From NCBI GenBank assembly GCA_913060875.1, contig CAJXSL010000005.1, positions 62,001-126,000 on the forward strand: 64,000 nucleotides of DNA, read 5' to 3'. Made by a program: the position numbers and the translations under genes. The DNA is from an uncultured Desulfobacteraceae bacterium. Its GTDB lineage: Bacteria > Desulfobacterota > Desulfobacteria > Desulfobacterales > UBA5852. Position 1 is the first letter of the stretch, and every line of letters starts with the position of its first letter. A model generated the notes under the pieces. That model searched no databases, was not told the origin of the DNA, and saw only the letters and a program-made list of their open reading frames with translations. Shown here in pieces: positions 44,250 through 53,688 of this stretch.

Positions 44250-44713
44250 ATTCGACCGAGAACGCATGCGGCCTGAGAAGTGAGACCGACATCAGTAGGC
44301 CACACCGAAGAATGGCGAAACGCAACGCGGATATCGGGCGTTTGAAAAAGGATATCGGAACGATGCGTCCAGCGCCTAGATGCGGCGTGCGAGGCCTGAG
44401 TCGTACGGCGTAAATCAGTACGCCGCAGTGACGAAGGGGGGAGCACAACGCCGATATCGGGCGTTTAAAACAGCCAATATGAGACCGAGGCGTCAAACGT
44501 TCGAGATGCGGTGCGCAAGACTTGCAGAGTGAGGCGTAATCATTGCACCGCAGCCGGCTTAGGGAAAACGAGATAACGACATGGCGAGGATTCGTCAGGG
44601 ACCCGAGATCAAGACGCGCAAAGCCCGAGAAGGGAGGCGTACATCAGTACGCCGCACCGACGAGGGCTGCCGTGCAACACCGATATCGGGTTTCTGACGA
44701 ATCCTCGCCGTCA
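44250..44713. repeat. Tandem block of about four degenerate foldback elements
   Basis: Cores near 44250-44345, 44367-44466, 44480-44571 and 44578-44713 share a central palindrome (gtac-atcagtac type) and an end such as gatatcgggcgttt at 44330, 44452 and 44681. These match the reverse complement of the cores at 24327 and 34471. The last unit has intact arms (44578-44598 and 44694-44714, ggcgaggattcgtcag type) unlike type A or B arms. Its edge coincides with the TGA of the next minus-strand gene. Confidence 0.65.
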
Positions 44714-44932
44714 CTGGTTGCCGTAGCCGTTGGACTCCCCACAATCCGGACAAACCCAGGTAATGCCGTTGCAGGACACCCCCCAGAAATTCTCATCCAT
44801 GCAGGCCTGGCACATCGCGAAACCGCACTTGCGGCAGGTCCAGCAAAAGGGAACAGCTTGCCGGCAGCAGTGACAATGGCTGACCGTCGGCCGACGCCGA
44901 CGGCGGTAGCGGGAACGCGATTCTTTGGCCAT
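44711..44932 (-). CDS. Small zinc-ribbon protein
   Basis: The protein has 73 residues from the ATG at 44932 (weak AAAGAA site). The basic head (KESRSRYRRRRRP) is followed by ten Cys, largely in CxxC knuckles (CHCC, CWTCRKC, CQAC, CPDC), enough for two zinc sites. There is no other domain. It may be an RNA- or DNA-binding accessory factor; I do not recognise the specific family. Its TGA sits at the right edge of the tandem foldback block. Confidence 0.65.
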   Translation of the reverse strand: MAKESRSRYRRRRRPTVSHCHCCRQAVPFCWTCRKCGFAMCQACMDENFWGVSCNGITWVCPDCGESNGYGNQ

Positions 44933-45118
44933 GGCAGTTTCTTTATCGGGGGGGGCGAATTCCCCCGCGCAAAAGCCCGGGACGCAGAGGCCCAAGGCCG
45001 TTCTTGTTGTTTGCAGAAGAAGATGATATGCCCTCTCCCGCACCGGCCGAACGCGGGAGTTTAAGGCAGCCGGCATTGCAAGTCAACAATGGGATGGAAT
45101 GACAACAGGATTGCCGCC

Positions 45119-47797
45119 ATGAACACCGGAAAACAGATTTACCTGATCGACGGCAGCGCCTATATTTATCGGGCCTACCATGCCATTCGCAGCCTGTCCA
45201 ATGCGACGGGATTTCCCACCAACGCGATCTTCGGGTTTACCCGCATGCTGCTGAAGCTCATCGAAGAACGCCAGCCCCCCTACCTGGGGATGTTTTTCGA
45301 TGCCAAGGGGCCCACCTTCCGGCACGAAATGTATGCCGACTACAAGGCCAACCGCCCCCCCATGCCGGAAGAGTTGGCCGTTCAGGTCCCCCCCATCAAG
45401 ACGGTAACCGAAGCCTTCCGCATCCCGGTGGTGGAAATGAGCGGCTATGAAGCCGACGACCTGATCGGAACCACCGCCAAACAGGCGGCGGCAGCCGGGT
45501 TCGAAGTGGTCCTGGTGACGGGTGACAAGGATTTCGTCCAGCTGGTCACCCCGCAGGTCACCATCTGGGACCCCATGAAGGACAAAACCATTGCCGTGGA
45601 ACACATCACCGCAACCAACGGGGTGTCGCCCCGGCAGATGATCGACGTCATGGGCCTTTCCGGGGACACCGCCGACAATATTCCCGGTGTACCGGGTATC
45701 GGCCCCAAGACCGCCATCAAGCTGATCCAGTCCTATGGCGACATGGAGGCGGTCTATGCCCACCTCGATGACATCAAGGGGGCCAAACAGCGCCAAAATC
45801 TAATGGATTTCAAGGAGCAGGCCCTGCTGAGCCGCGATCTGGTAACCATCTGCATCGACGCCCCCATTGCCTTCGATCCCGAGGCGTTCCGCGCGGCGGA
45901 TCCGGATGAGGCCAAGCTGGCGGAAATCTGCCAGACCTATGAGTTCCGCCAGCTGCAGCAGCGTTTCACAGCCCCTACCGAGAGCCCTGCCAAACATTAC
46001 CACGGCATCATGGATCAGGACGCGCTGTCACAGCTCGTGGATCGACTGCGAAAAGCCGAAATTTTCGCCCTGGACACCGAAACCACGTCCCAGGACCCCA
46101 TGCGCGCCGAGCTGGTGGGCATCTCTTTTGCGCTGGAACCCCACGAAGCCTATTATATTCCCTGCGGCCACCGGTATCTTGGAGTCCCCGAGCAGCTGGC
46201 CTGCCGGGACGTGCTGGCAGCCCTGAAACCGATCCTGGAAAACCCGGCCATCGGTAAAATCGGCCAGAACATCAAATACGACTGGATGGTCCTGGCCCGC
46301 CAGGGGATCGACCTTCAGGGCGTGCGTTTCGATACCATGGTGGCGTCCTACCTGTTGAACCCCTCCAAGCGCTCCCACAGCCTGGACCAGATTGCCATGG
46401 ATTTTCTGGGCCACAAAACCATCACCTACGCCGAAGTGGTGGGCAAGGGCAGCAAAAAGGCCGGCTTCGAACCGGTTCCCGTCGAACAGGCCATCCCCTA
46501 TGCGGCGGAAGATGCCGATATCACCCTGATGGCTTATGAGGTGCTGCAGCCTCAATTGAAAAAACTGGCCCTCATGGATCTGTTCGATAAGGTGGAAATG
46601 CCGCTGGTCCCTGTTCTGCTGCGCATGGAAATGGCGGGTATCGCCGTGGATACGAAGCGTCTGCAGCGTCTGTCGGGGTCGTTCGCCTCCCAATTGGAAG
46701 CCCTGGAGGACAGCATCCACGCCCTGGCCGGTGAACCCTTCAATATCAAATCTTCCCAGCAGTTGGGACGGATCCTGTTTGAAAAACTGGGGTTGCCGGT
46801 GCAGAAAAAAACCAAGAAAAAAACCGGCTATTCCACCGATGTGGACGTCTTGACCACCCTGGCGGACCAGCACGAACTGCCGGCCCTGGTGCTGCGCCAT
46901 CGGGGCCTGGCCAAACTCAAATCCACCTATGTGGACGCTTTGATGGACATGGTCCACCCGGTCACCGGTCGCATCCACACGTCTTACAACCAAACCGTCA
47001 CGGCAACCGGGCGATTGAGCAGTTCGGATCCCAACCTGCAGAATATTCCCATTCGCACGGCGGAAGGCCGCGAAATCCGCAAGGCCTTCGTTCCCCGGGA
47101 CGGCTGGCAACTGCTGGCGGCGGATTATTCCCAGGTGGAGCTGCGCATCCTGGCCCACTATGCCCAGGACGAAATCCTGATCAATGCCTTTGCCGAGGAC
47201 CAGGACATCCACACCCGCACGGCCTGCGAAGTGTTCGAAACGTCCCCCGAGATGGTGACGGACGAGCTGCGCCGCCATGCCAAAGTGATCAATTTCGGCA
47301 TTATCTACGGCATGGGGCCCTTCAGCCTGTCCCAGGACCTCGGCATCAGCCAGGCCATGGCCAAGACCTATATCGACAACTATTTCAAGCATTACCCGGG
47401 CGTCAAAGCCTTCATCGATCAGACCATTGAAAAGGCCCGTGAAACCAAGCAAACCAGTACGCTGCTGGGCCGCATCCGCCTGCTGCCGGACATCGCCAGC
47501 CGCAATCACAATGTACGCCAGTTTGCCGAACGAACGGCGGTCAACACTCCGATCCAGGGTACGGCCGCCGACCTGATCAAGCTGGCCATGATTGTCGTCG
47601 ACCAGAAGCTGCGGGAAACGCCCTTCCGGGCCGCCATGCTATTGTCCGTTCACGACGAGATCGTGCTGGAAGTACCGCCGGAAGAAATAGACGCGGTCAG
47701 TGCCATGGTGGCGGAAACCATGGAAGGCATCTGGGATCTGGCGGTTCCCCTCAAGGTCAACCTGGCCGTAGGGGACAATTGGAATGAAGCCCACTAG
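45119..47797 (+). CDS. polA: DNA polymerase I
   Basis: The protein has 892 residues from the ATG at 45119 (agga site). The 5'-3' exonuclease domain spans residues 1-290 (IYLIDGSAYIYRAYHA, VTGDKDFVQLV, GLSGDTADNIPGVPGIGPKTA). The 3'-5' proofreading domain keeps all three motifs (ALDTETTSQD, GQNIKYDWMVL, YAAEDAD). The family A polymerase part has DYSQVELRILAHYA, RHAKVINFGIIYGMG and VHDEIVLEVP. It fills gaps and removes RNA primers. All catalytic residues appear present, so proofreading is expected to be active. Confidence 0.97.
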   Translation: MNTGKQIYLIDGSAYIYRAYHAIRSLSNATGFPTNAIFGFTRMLLKLIEERQPPYLGMFFDAKGPTFRHEMYADYKANRPPMPEELAVQVPPIKTVTEAFRIPVVEMSGYEADDLIGTTAKQAAAAGFEVVLVTGDKDFVQLVTPQVTIWDPMKDKTIAVEHITATNGVSPRQMIDVMGLSGDTADNIPGVPGIGPKTAIKLIQSYGDMEAVYAHLDDIKGAKQRQNLMDFKEQALLSRDLVTICIDAPIAFDPEAFRAADPDEAKLAEICQTYEFRQLQQRFTAPTESPAKHYHGIMDQDALSQLVDRLRKAEIFALDTETTSQDPMRAELVGISFALEPHEAYYIPCGHRYLGVPEQLACRDVLAALKPILENPAIGKIGQNIKYDWMVLARQGIDLQGVRFDTMVASYLLNPSKRSHSLDQIAMDFLGHKTITYAEVVGKGSKKAGFEPVPVEQAIPYAAEDADITLMAYEVLQPQLKKLALMDLFDKVEMPLVPVLLRMEMAGIAVDTKRLQRLSGSFASQLEALEDSIHALAGEPFNIKSSQQLGRILFEKLGLPVQKKTKKKTGYSTDVDVLTTLADQHELPALVLRHRGLAKLKSTYVDALMDMVHPVTGRIHTSYNQTVTATGRLSSSDPNLQNIPIRTAEGREIRKAFVPRDGWQLLAADYSQVELRILAHYAQDEILINAFAEDQDIHTRTACEVFETSPEMVTDELRRHAKVINFGIIYGMGPFSLSQDLGISQAMAKTYIDNYFKHYPGVKAFIDQTIEKARETKQTSTLLGRIRLLPDIASRNHNVRQFAERTAVNTPIQGTAADLIKLAMIVVDQKLRETPFRAAMLLSVHDEIVLEVPPEEIDAVSAMVAETMEGIWDLAVPLKVNLAVGDNWNEAH

Positions 47798-47858
47798 CCC
47801 GAACATTTCATGATGCCTTGAAATTTGACCTCTTGAAATGGGAGCTTACCCTACCCCT

Positions 47859-48728
47859 ATGAATACCAGCCCCAACAATTCCCTTTTGTGTCCGGGATGC
47901 CGCAAACTGATCAGCCGGGACGAACCCGCCTGCCCTTACTGCGGGATGCCACGCCCCGGTTCCAGGCTGAAGGCCAACTGGTGGACCCAGGGACTGCAAT
48001 CCCCTGAACACCTGATCAAAGCCATCGTTTACGCCAATGCCGGTTTTTATCTCCTGGCCCTGCTCCTCGATCCACGGGGCTTCCGGCTTTCCATGAACCC
48101 CATGGAATTCCTCTCGCCGGCCAGCAACGCGCTTTTCATCCTGGGGGCCACCGGGCGGTACCCCATCGATCAGATCTGGCCCGGCATTACCGGTATCCCG
48201 GGTATGGGCTGGCTGACCCTGCTGACCGCCAACTACCTCCACGGCAGCCTGCTGCACATTCTGTTCAACATGCTGGTCCTACGCCAGATCGGTCTGTTGG
48301 CCATCCGGGAATTCGGCACCCACCGCATGTTGATCATCTATACCCTGAGCGGCGCCGGCGGCTTCTGGGTGTCGTATGTGGCCGGCGTACCGTTTACCAT
48401 CGGCGCTTCGGCCGCGGTCTGCGGCCTCATCGGGGCGGTGCTCTATTTCGGGAAAAGCCGGGGGGGCGTCTACGGCAACCTGGTCTATCGCCAGATCGGG
48501 GGCTGGGCTGTGGGGCTCCTGATCATCGGTTTTCTGCCCGGCATCAACAACTGGGGGCATGGCGGCGGTTTTCTTTTTGGGCTGTTGCTGGCCTATCTCC
48601 TGGGTTACCAGGAAAGGCGACCGGAACGTTTCGGCCATAAAGCGGTCGCCGGTATCTGTGCCCTGGTGACCCTGATCGTGCTTTCCGGATCCGCGCTTTT
48701 CGGGGTTTTCTACACCTACCTCGGTTAA
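47859..48728 (+). CDS. Rhomboid-family intramembrane serine protease with zinc ribbon
   Basis: The protein has 289 residues from 47859; an in-frame ATG at 47838 is the alternative, as neither has a strong site. An N-terminal zinc ribbon (CPGCRKLI and CPYCGMPRPG) precedes six or seven membrane segments. The catalytic Ser is in FTIGASAAVCGLIG and the catalytic His in NNWGHGGGFLFG, and HGSLLHILFNMLVL is the rhomboid signature. It cleaves transmembrane proteins in the inner membrane. The zinc-ribbon head may recruit substrates. The gene follows polA by about 60 bases. Confidence 0.9.
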   Translation: MNTSPNNSLLCPGCRKLISRDEPACPYCGMPRPGSRLKANWWTQGLQSPEHLIKAIVYANAGFYLLALLLDPRGFRLSMNPMEFLSPASNALFILGATGRYPIDQIWPGITGIPGMGWLTLLTANYLHGSLLHILFNMLVLRQIGLLAIREFGTHRMLIIYTLSGAGGFWVSYVAGVPFTIGASAAVCGLIGAVLYFGKSRGGVYGNLVYRQIGGWAVGLLIIGFLPGINNWGHGGGFLFGLLLAYLLGYQERRPERFGHKAVAGICALVTLIVLSGSALFGVFYTYLG

Positions 48729-48739
48729 CCGCAAATTAA

Positions 48740-48768
48740 ACGGCAGGACCTTCGATGGTCCTGCCGTA
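48740..48768 (+). terminator. Hairpin after the rhomboid gene
   Basis: The arms acggcaggacc and ggtcctgccgt around a 6-base loop lie 12 bases after the stop. The following bases (aacgtctatttt) are only modestly T-rich. Confidence 0.5.
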
Positions 48769-48908
48769 ACGTCTATTTTCGCGGCGCCAATTCCGCACGG
48801 CATTGTTCCCCGCGCTCCATGGGTCCTCAGCAATCTGGGACCAGCCAGTCAGGCAGGGGCAGAGGCGGCCTTATTTCCCGGAGGTCATCCTTACCAAATG
48901 TTCCGCCA

Positions 48909-49379
48909 TCAGACAGGGCAGCGGTTCTGTAAATCAGCCGGAGGCGAACCCAGAGGCGGGAGAATTTTTACAATCTTGGGGCGGTAGGCCCGTTGGCGCC
49001 CCATGCGGTTGCCTTCAATCCGGACAATGGCCACCGTCAGGAAAAAGGCGGCAAATCCCAGGAGAGCGGAACAGACCGAGGCATCGTAGCCAAAGTGTTC
49101 GGAAACCTTGACCCCCAGCATGGCCCCGACCGTCAGACCGATGATGGGAAAGACATAGAGCAGGAAAGTGGCCTTGAGAAAGGCCGAGGTCTTGATGTCG
49201 ATGAGAATTCGGTCACCGAGCCTGGCGCCGATCTCGTTGATGACTTCCACTTCCGCATCTTCCCGCTGGGCATTGCAGGTACCGCAGGAAGAGCAGCCGG
49301 CACAGGCTTCCGAAGGCAAGGTGCGCACCCAGGCCTTTCCGGCGTCAACTTTTATAACGATTCCTTTTTCAGTTGCCAT
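48909..49379 (-). CDS. rseC: RseC/MucC-like membrane protein
   Basis: The protein has 156 residues. The N-terminus is a short beta region with four Cys (CAGCSSCGTC, residues ~26-35), suited to an iron-sulfur site, followed by two membrane helices (residues ~72-95 and 102-125) and a basic tail. This is the RseC layout; in E. coli RseC works with RsxABCDGE to reduce SoxR, and in Rnf-containing anaerobes it is thought to help Rnf cluster biogenesis. It lies next to the RnfB-containing operon (starting 320 bases on), which supports a link to Rnf-type electron transfer. Start at ATG 49379. Confidence 0.85.
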   Translation of the reverse strand: MATEKGIVIKVDAGKAWVRTLPSEACAGCSSCGTCNAQREDAEVEVINEIGARLGDRILIDIKTSAFLKATFLLYVFPIIGLTVGAMLGVKVSEHFGYDASVCSALLGFAAFFLTVAIVRIEGNRMGRQRAYRPKIVKILPPLGSPPADLQNRCPV

Positions 49380-49698
49380 TCTTATGCAAAGTCCTCTGAT
49401 TACATTATCACAGTGGTTACGTTCAGAAGGTAGTGAGTGAACCCGAGATGTCCAGCAACGACCTTCAAGAGTAAGATGCCGATTTAAATATAGTGTCCAT
49501 CCATAAATGGCATCTCTGGACGAACACTAAATAATACGGTTTTGGTCTCGTAGGACCGCCCCCAAAAAACAGTGTTGCCGCCGGTGATCGCAGGCCGCAA
49601 GCAGTTACCCTCTTCGGCCGGTCAGTTATGCCAAAGAGGGTATCAAGGAACAACCATTATCTGGAAGGCATCTCAAAATTAGGATTTTGAGGTGCCTT
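49380..49698. other. Intergenic gap with two collapsed foldback elements
   Basis: The 320-base gap between rseC (divergent side) and the RnfB-GltD stop holds two palindromes described separately at 49493 and 49664, both reduced to arms. I see no gene here. Confidence 0.5.
49493..49527. repeat. Collapsed 35-bp type A foldback element
   Basis: The left arm gtgtccatccataaatgg is joined directly to a right arm ending ctggacgaacac. The arms match the elements at 22835 and 594 but the ~110-base core is missing. Confidence 0.7.
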
Positions 49699-49699
49699 C
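49664..49699. repeat. Collapsed 36-bp type B foldback element
   Basis: The 16-base arms (gaaggcatctcaaaat and its complement with one mismatch) enclose a 4-base loop. It corresponds to the arms of the elements at 24327 and 34471 without their core. Its right edge supplies the first base of the stop-codon complement of the minus-strand gene. Confidence 0.75.
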
Positions 49700-51795
49700 T
49701 AAGCACTCTGCCGCAGATCCTGAATCGCCTCCGCCGTCCCGGTATGTTCGTAACAGATCAGACCGCATTGGAGACAGCGAGCAGCCTCTGCCCGGGCCGT
49801 CTCTTCTGAAAATCCCAGTTCCAACTGTCCTTCGCGATCCAGATCACGTGGCGGCGCCACCGGCATGATATGGCGGGCGGTCGATGCCACGGCCTCGACG
49901 GCGTCCACATTTTGAATGACGGCATCCGGGGTACAGAGCTTTTCCGGCAAGCCGGGCGTCATGCCATAAATCAATTGATGGATGGATGCCGCCGCCCGTC
50001 TTCCGGCGGCAATGGCCTTGATGGCGCCGCTGTAGTCCGTGATGACGTCACCGGGGGCAAACAGACCGATATCCTGCCCACTCGCCGCCTTTTTATAGGG
50101 TGGCACCGCGTTCCAGGCCAGCGGCCCATCCGGGGTCGCGTCTTCTTCCCCGTTCTCGGTATCCGGTCTCACCGGTGTGAAAATCAGCTCCGGGAAACGG
50201 CCCGCCGCCAGGATCAAGGTCTCGGCCGGATTCGAGACACGGTCTCCGGTATGCCAATCAACCCATGTCAGCCCGGTCAATCGGTCCTCCTCACCCGCCA
50301 GGCCAACGACGGCGGCATTGAAGACCACCTTGGCTTTCATGGCGTCAAGCGCCGCCCGGGCCTCGTCCTTCAGGGGGGCCTCATCCTCGCCTTCGCGCAG
50401 CAGCACCGTTATCGTCGATGCACCGCGGCGTTTGCAAATCTCGGCCGCCTCGACCACCAGCTTGCCGCCCCCGACGATGACCGCGTTGCCGTTGGCCACG
50501 ACCCCGGGGGCATCCTGGCGGCCAAAACGGATAAAATCGATCAACAGGTAAGCGCCCGGGAAAACGGTCTGCAGGATACCGGCTTCACCCCGCGCCAGTC
50601 GGCTGTCCCAGCCGCCGGACGCCAGGAAAACAGATTCGAATCCTTCCTTCAACAGATCCGCCACGGAAAAATCACGGCCCATGGCCTGGTTCAGACGCGC
50701 TTCGACCCCCATCTCCAAAATACCCTCGATATCCCAGTCCAGGATCTCGTGGGACAACCGATAGCGGGAAATCGCACTGCGCAGCAGCCCCCCCAACCGG
50801 GCCCCGGCCTCGTAAACAACCGGGGAATGGCCCAGGCGGGCACTGAAAAAGGCCGCTGAAAGCCCTTCCACCCCGCCGCCGACTACTGCGATACGCCGGC
50901 CGGTATCCGGTGCCTTGAAAGGTTGGACCCGCTCACCGCTCTTGTGTTCGGCATCCGCCACAAACCGTTTGACGTAGTTGATGGCCACGGGCTCATCCAC
51001 GTACTGCCGCCGGCATTGATCTTCGCAGGGGCGGGGGCAGATTCGTCCGATCACCGTGGGAAAAGGGTTGCGTTCTTTGATGACCTGAACCGAGCCCTGG
51101 TAATCGCCCTCCGCCGCCCGGTGGAGGTATTCACGGATATTGATCCCGGCCGGACAGGCGCGCTGGCAGGGGGTGGTGCATTCGTCGCTGAGATATTCCT
51201 TGAGAATGCGGCGTGTGACCGACGTCAGGTTGATGATACCCTTCGGGCAGACACGCTCACACGTGCCGCACCCCGTGCATTTGACCTCATCGACCACCGG
51301 CAGGCCTTCGGGGCCCATGGTGATGGCGCCAAAAGGGCAGGCCCTTGCGCAGGTGCCCAGCCCGAGGCAGCCGATGGCGCAGACCTTCATCCCGCCCCCG
51401 AGCAGGGCGGCGGCCCGGCAGTCGTTCATGCCGTCATAGAGATAGCGGGTGTCCGCATCCTGGACACCGTAGTAACAACCCGGAGCAGCGATGTCGGGTT
51501 CTTTGGCTTCGACGGTGACACCCAGCACCCCGGCGATGGCTTCGGCCACATCAGGCCCGGCGGCCACACAGGAGTTGGGCGCGGCCCGTCCCGCCACAAT
51601 GGCTTCGGCATTGGCGCTGCACCCCGGCAGCCCGCAGCCGCCGCAATTGGCACCGGGCAGAATGTCCTCCACGGCCAGGATTTTCGGATCGACATAGACG
51701 TAGAAAATTTTGGAGGCCGCGGCCAGAACGATGCCGACGCTCACCCCAATGCCGCCTAAGAGTGCCAGTGCTTGCAGGATTGAATCCACCATCAT
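49699..51795 (-). CDS. RnfB-ferredoxin-GltD fusion oxidoreductase
   Basis: The protein has 698 residues. Residues 8-26 form one membrane helix. The RnfB 4Fe-4S motif CGGCGLPGC with a later Cys at 76 follows, as do ferredoxin knuckles (CLGLGTCARACP, CTGCGTCERVCP). From about residue 205 a GltD/NfnB-like part begins: a Cys-rich CTTPCQRACPAGIN, then CPRPCEDQC, and FAD and NAD(P) loops (AVVGGGVEGLSAAFF, AVIVGGGKLVVEAAE). It couples iron-sulfur and flavin/NAD(P) electron transfer at the membrane. It is the last gene of NuoE-DRTGG-NuoF-fusion. No RnfACDEG gene is in the window, so the partner is open. Confidence 0.85.
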   Translation of the reverse strand: MMVDSILQALALLGGIGVSVGIVLAAASKIFYVYVDPKILAVEDILPGANCGGCGLPGCSANAEAIVAGRAAPNSCVAAGPDVAEAIAGVLGVTVEAKEPDIAAPGCYYGVQDADTRYLYDGMNDCRAAALLGGGMKVCAIGCLGLGTCARACPFGAITMGPEGLPVVDEVKCTGCGTCERVCPKGIINLTSVTRRILKEYLSDECTTPCQRACPAGINIREYLHRAAEGDYQGSVQVIKERNPFPTVIGRICPRPCEDQCRRQYVDEPVAINYVKRFVADAEHKSGERVQPFKAPDTGRRIAVVGGGVEGLSAAFFSARLGHSPVVYEAGARLGGLLRSAISRYRLSHEILDWDIEGILEMGVEARLNQAMGRDFSVADLLKEGFESVFLASGGWDSRLARGEAGILQTVFPGAYLLIDFIRFGRQDAPGVVANGNAVIVGGGKLVVEAAEICKRRGASTITVLLREGEDEAPLKDEARAALDAMKAKVVFNAAVVGLAGEEDRLTGLTWVDWHTGDRVSNPAETLILAAGRFPELIFTPVRPDTENGEEDATPDGPLAWNAVPPYKKAASGQDIGLFAPGDVITDYSGAIKAIAAGRRAAASIHQLIYGMTPGLPEKLCTPDAVIQNVDAVEAVASTARHIMPVAPPRDLDREGQLELGFSEETARAEAARCLQCGLICYEHTGTAEAIQDLRQSA

Positions 51796-51821
51796 CGCAT
51801 TCCTCCGGATGGAAAAGCCAG

Positions 51822-53669
51822 CTAATTAATGGCGTCGAACTTACACTTGTCGTAGCAGGTCAAACATTCAATGCAGAGCTCTTTGTCGATCTGGGCCACC
51901 TGTTTCTTTTCCCAGGCGATGGCATCCACCGGACAGGCCCGGGCGCACATGCCGCACTTGGTGCAGGCCTCCGGATCCACCTCGAATTTCAGGAGAGCAA
52001 CGCAGCGTTTGGCCGGGCAACGATGTTCCAAGATATGCGCTTCGTATTCGTCCCGGAAATAACGCAGGGTGGAAAGAACCGGATTGGGACCTGTTTGGCC
52101 CAGCCCGCACAAGGCGGTTTCCTTGATGACCGCCGAAAGGGTCTCCAGTTCCTCCAAATCCTGTGGCTCCCCTTCGCCGTTGCAGATTTTCTTCAACAGT
52201 TCCAACTGGCGCCGGGTACCCTCCCGGCAGGGCGTGCACTTGCCGCAGGATTCCTCCTGGATGAAATCCATAAAAAAGCGGGCCATGTCCACCATGCAGG
52301 TCTTGTCGTCCATGACAATGGCCCCGCCGGATCCCATGATGGCACCGACCTTGGCGATCTCCTCATAGTCGACCGGCGTATCCAGATGCTGCTCGGGCAC
52401 ACACCCGCCCGAAGGACCGCCCAATTGGACCGCCTTGAACTTCCGCTTATTGGGAATCCCGCCGCCGATGTCGTAGATCATGGTCCGCAGGGTCGTGCCC
52501 ATGGGAACCTCCACCAGACCGATATTGTTGACGTCACCGGACATGGCGAACACCTTGGTCCCCTTGCTGGTCTCCGTCCCGACACTGGCGTACCAGGCAC
52601 CGCCCTTGAGAATGATTTGCGGAATATTGGCCAGGGTTTCCACGTTGTTGAGAATGGTGGGCTTCTCCCAGAGCCCTTTCAGGGCCGGAAACGGCGGGCG
52701 GGGCCGCGGCATGCCGCGTTTGCCTTCGATGGACCGCATGAGCGCCGTTTCCTCGCCGCAGACAAAGGCCCCGGCACCTTGATAAATCTCCACGTGGAAA
52801 TCAAAGCCGGAGCCCAAAATGTTGTCGCCAATCAATCCGCGCTCCCGGGCCTGGTCGATGGCGATGCCCAGACGGCGGATGGCCAGCGGATATTCCGTAC
52901 GGGCGTAGATGTAGCCGTGATGGGCATTGATGGCCTTGGCCGCGATGATCATGCCTTCCAGCACGGCATGGGGGTCCGCCTCCAGAATGCTGCGATCCAT
53001 GAAGGCCCCCGGATCCCCTTCGTCGGCGTTGCAGAGCACATATTTCACGTCCCCCGGGCTGCCTTTGGCAAATGACCATTTGAGCCCGGCCGAAAACCCG
53101 GCCCCCCCGCGTCCGCGCAAACCGGATGTCTTGACCTCTTCGATGATGTCGTCGGGGGACAGTTCCATAAGCGCCTTGGACACGGCCTGGTAACCGTCAC
53201 GGGCAATGTAGTCGTCAATGGACTCCGGGTCGATGAGCCCTTTGTTCCGCAAAGCCCGGGGCATCTGATGGGCAAAAAAGGGAATGTCGTCCTGGGACGG
53301 AATCTTCTTCTTGGAAACCGGATCCTTGTATAAAAACTTTTCCACCGGTTTACCGTTGACGATATGTTCATCAAGAATCACCGGCACATCGTCGGCCGCA
53401 AGCTTCTGGTAGAAGATATCGCCGGGGTGCACCACCATAATGGGCCCCATGGCGCAAAACCCGTTGCACCCCGTTTCGATGACCCGCACCTTGTCCTGCA
53501 GGCCTTTTTTTTCAACTTCTTCCCGCAAGCGCTCGATGACAGCAATGCTGCCGGTGGCATGGCAGCCGGTACCGCCGCAAACCATCAGATGAAAAACATT
53601 GGGTTCATTGAGTTTCGCGGCCGCTTTTTCCTGCACCGCTTTGAGTTCCGCAACGGTGAACTTGCCCAT
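51822..53669 (-). CDS. NuoF-type NADH-binding subunit of a bifurcation-like complex
   Basis: The protein has 615 residues. An N-terminal thioredoxin-like 2Fe-2S domain has Cys 31, 36, 68 and 72 (CGGTGCHATG, CNGFC). The FMN/NADH domain follows, with GLRGRGGAGFSAGLKW and CNADEGDPGAF, the SLBB part, then the 4Fe-4S motif ESCGKCTPCREG. The C-terminus has two ferredoxin knuckles (CTKCGMCARACP, CIECLTCYDKC). This domain order is that of HydB/HndC, the NAD(P)H-active subunits of bifurcating hydrogenases and related complexes, not of respiratory NuoF. No hydrogenase gene is present here, so the third partner is probably the RnfB-GltD fusion. Confidence 0.9.
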   Translation of the reverse strand: MGKFTVAELKAVQEKAAAKLNEPNVFHLMVCGGTGCHATGSIAVIERLREEVEKKGLQDKVRVIETGCNGFCAMGPIMVVHPGDIFYQKLAADDVPVILDEHIVNGKPVEKFLYKDPVSKKKIPSQDDIPFFAHQMPRALRNKGLIDPESIDDYIARDGYQAVSKALMELSPDDIIEEVKTSGLRGRGGAGFSAGLKWSFAKGSPGDVKYVLCNADEGDPGAFMDRSILEADPHAVLEGMIIAAKAINAHHGYIYARTEYPLAIRRLGIAIDQARERGLIGDNILGSGFDFHVEIYQGAGAFVCGEETALMRSIEGKRGMPRPRPPFPALKGLWEKPTILNNVETLANIPQIILKGGAWYASVGTETSKGTKVFAMSGDVNNIGLVEVPMGTTLRTMIYDIGGGIPNKRKFKAVQLGGPSGGCVPEQHLDTPVDYEEIAKVGAIMGSGGAIVMDDKTCMVDMARFFMDFIQEESCGKCTPCREGTRRQLELLKKICNGEGEPQDLEELETLSAVIKETALCGLGQTGPNPVLSTLRYFRDEYEAHILEHRCPAKRCVALLKFEVDPEACTKCGMCARACPVDAIAWEKKQVAQIDKELCIECLTCYDKCKFDAIN

Positions 53670-53688
53670 AGGAATTCCCTTTCCGGTG

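Noticed and set aside
44250-44713. CRISPR array
   Set aside because: The units are diverged palindromes of ~100 bases with no constant short repeat or uniform spacers, and no cas genes are present.
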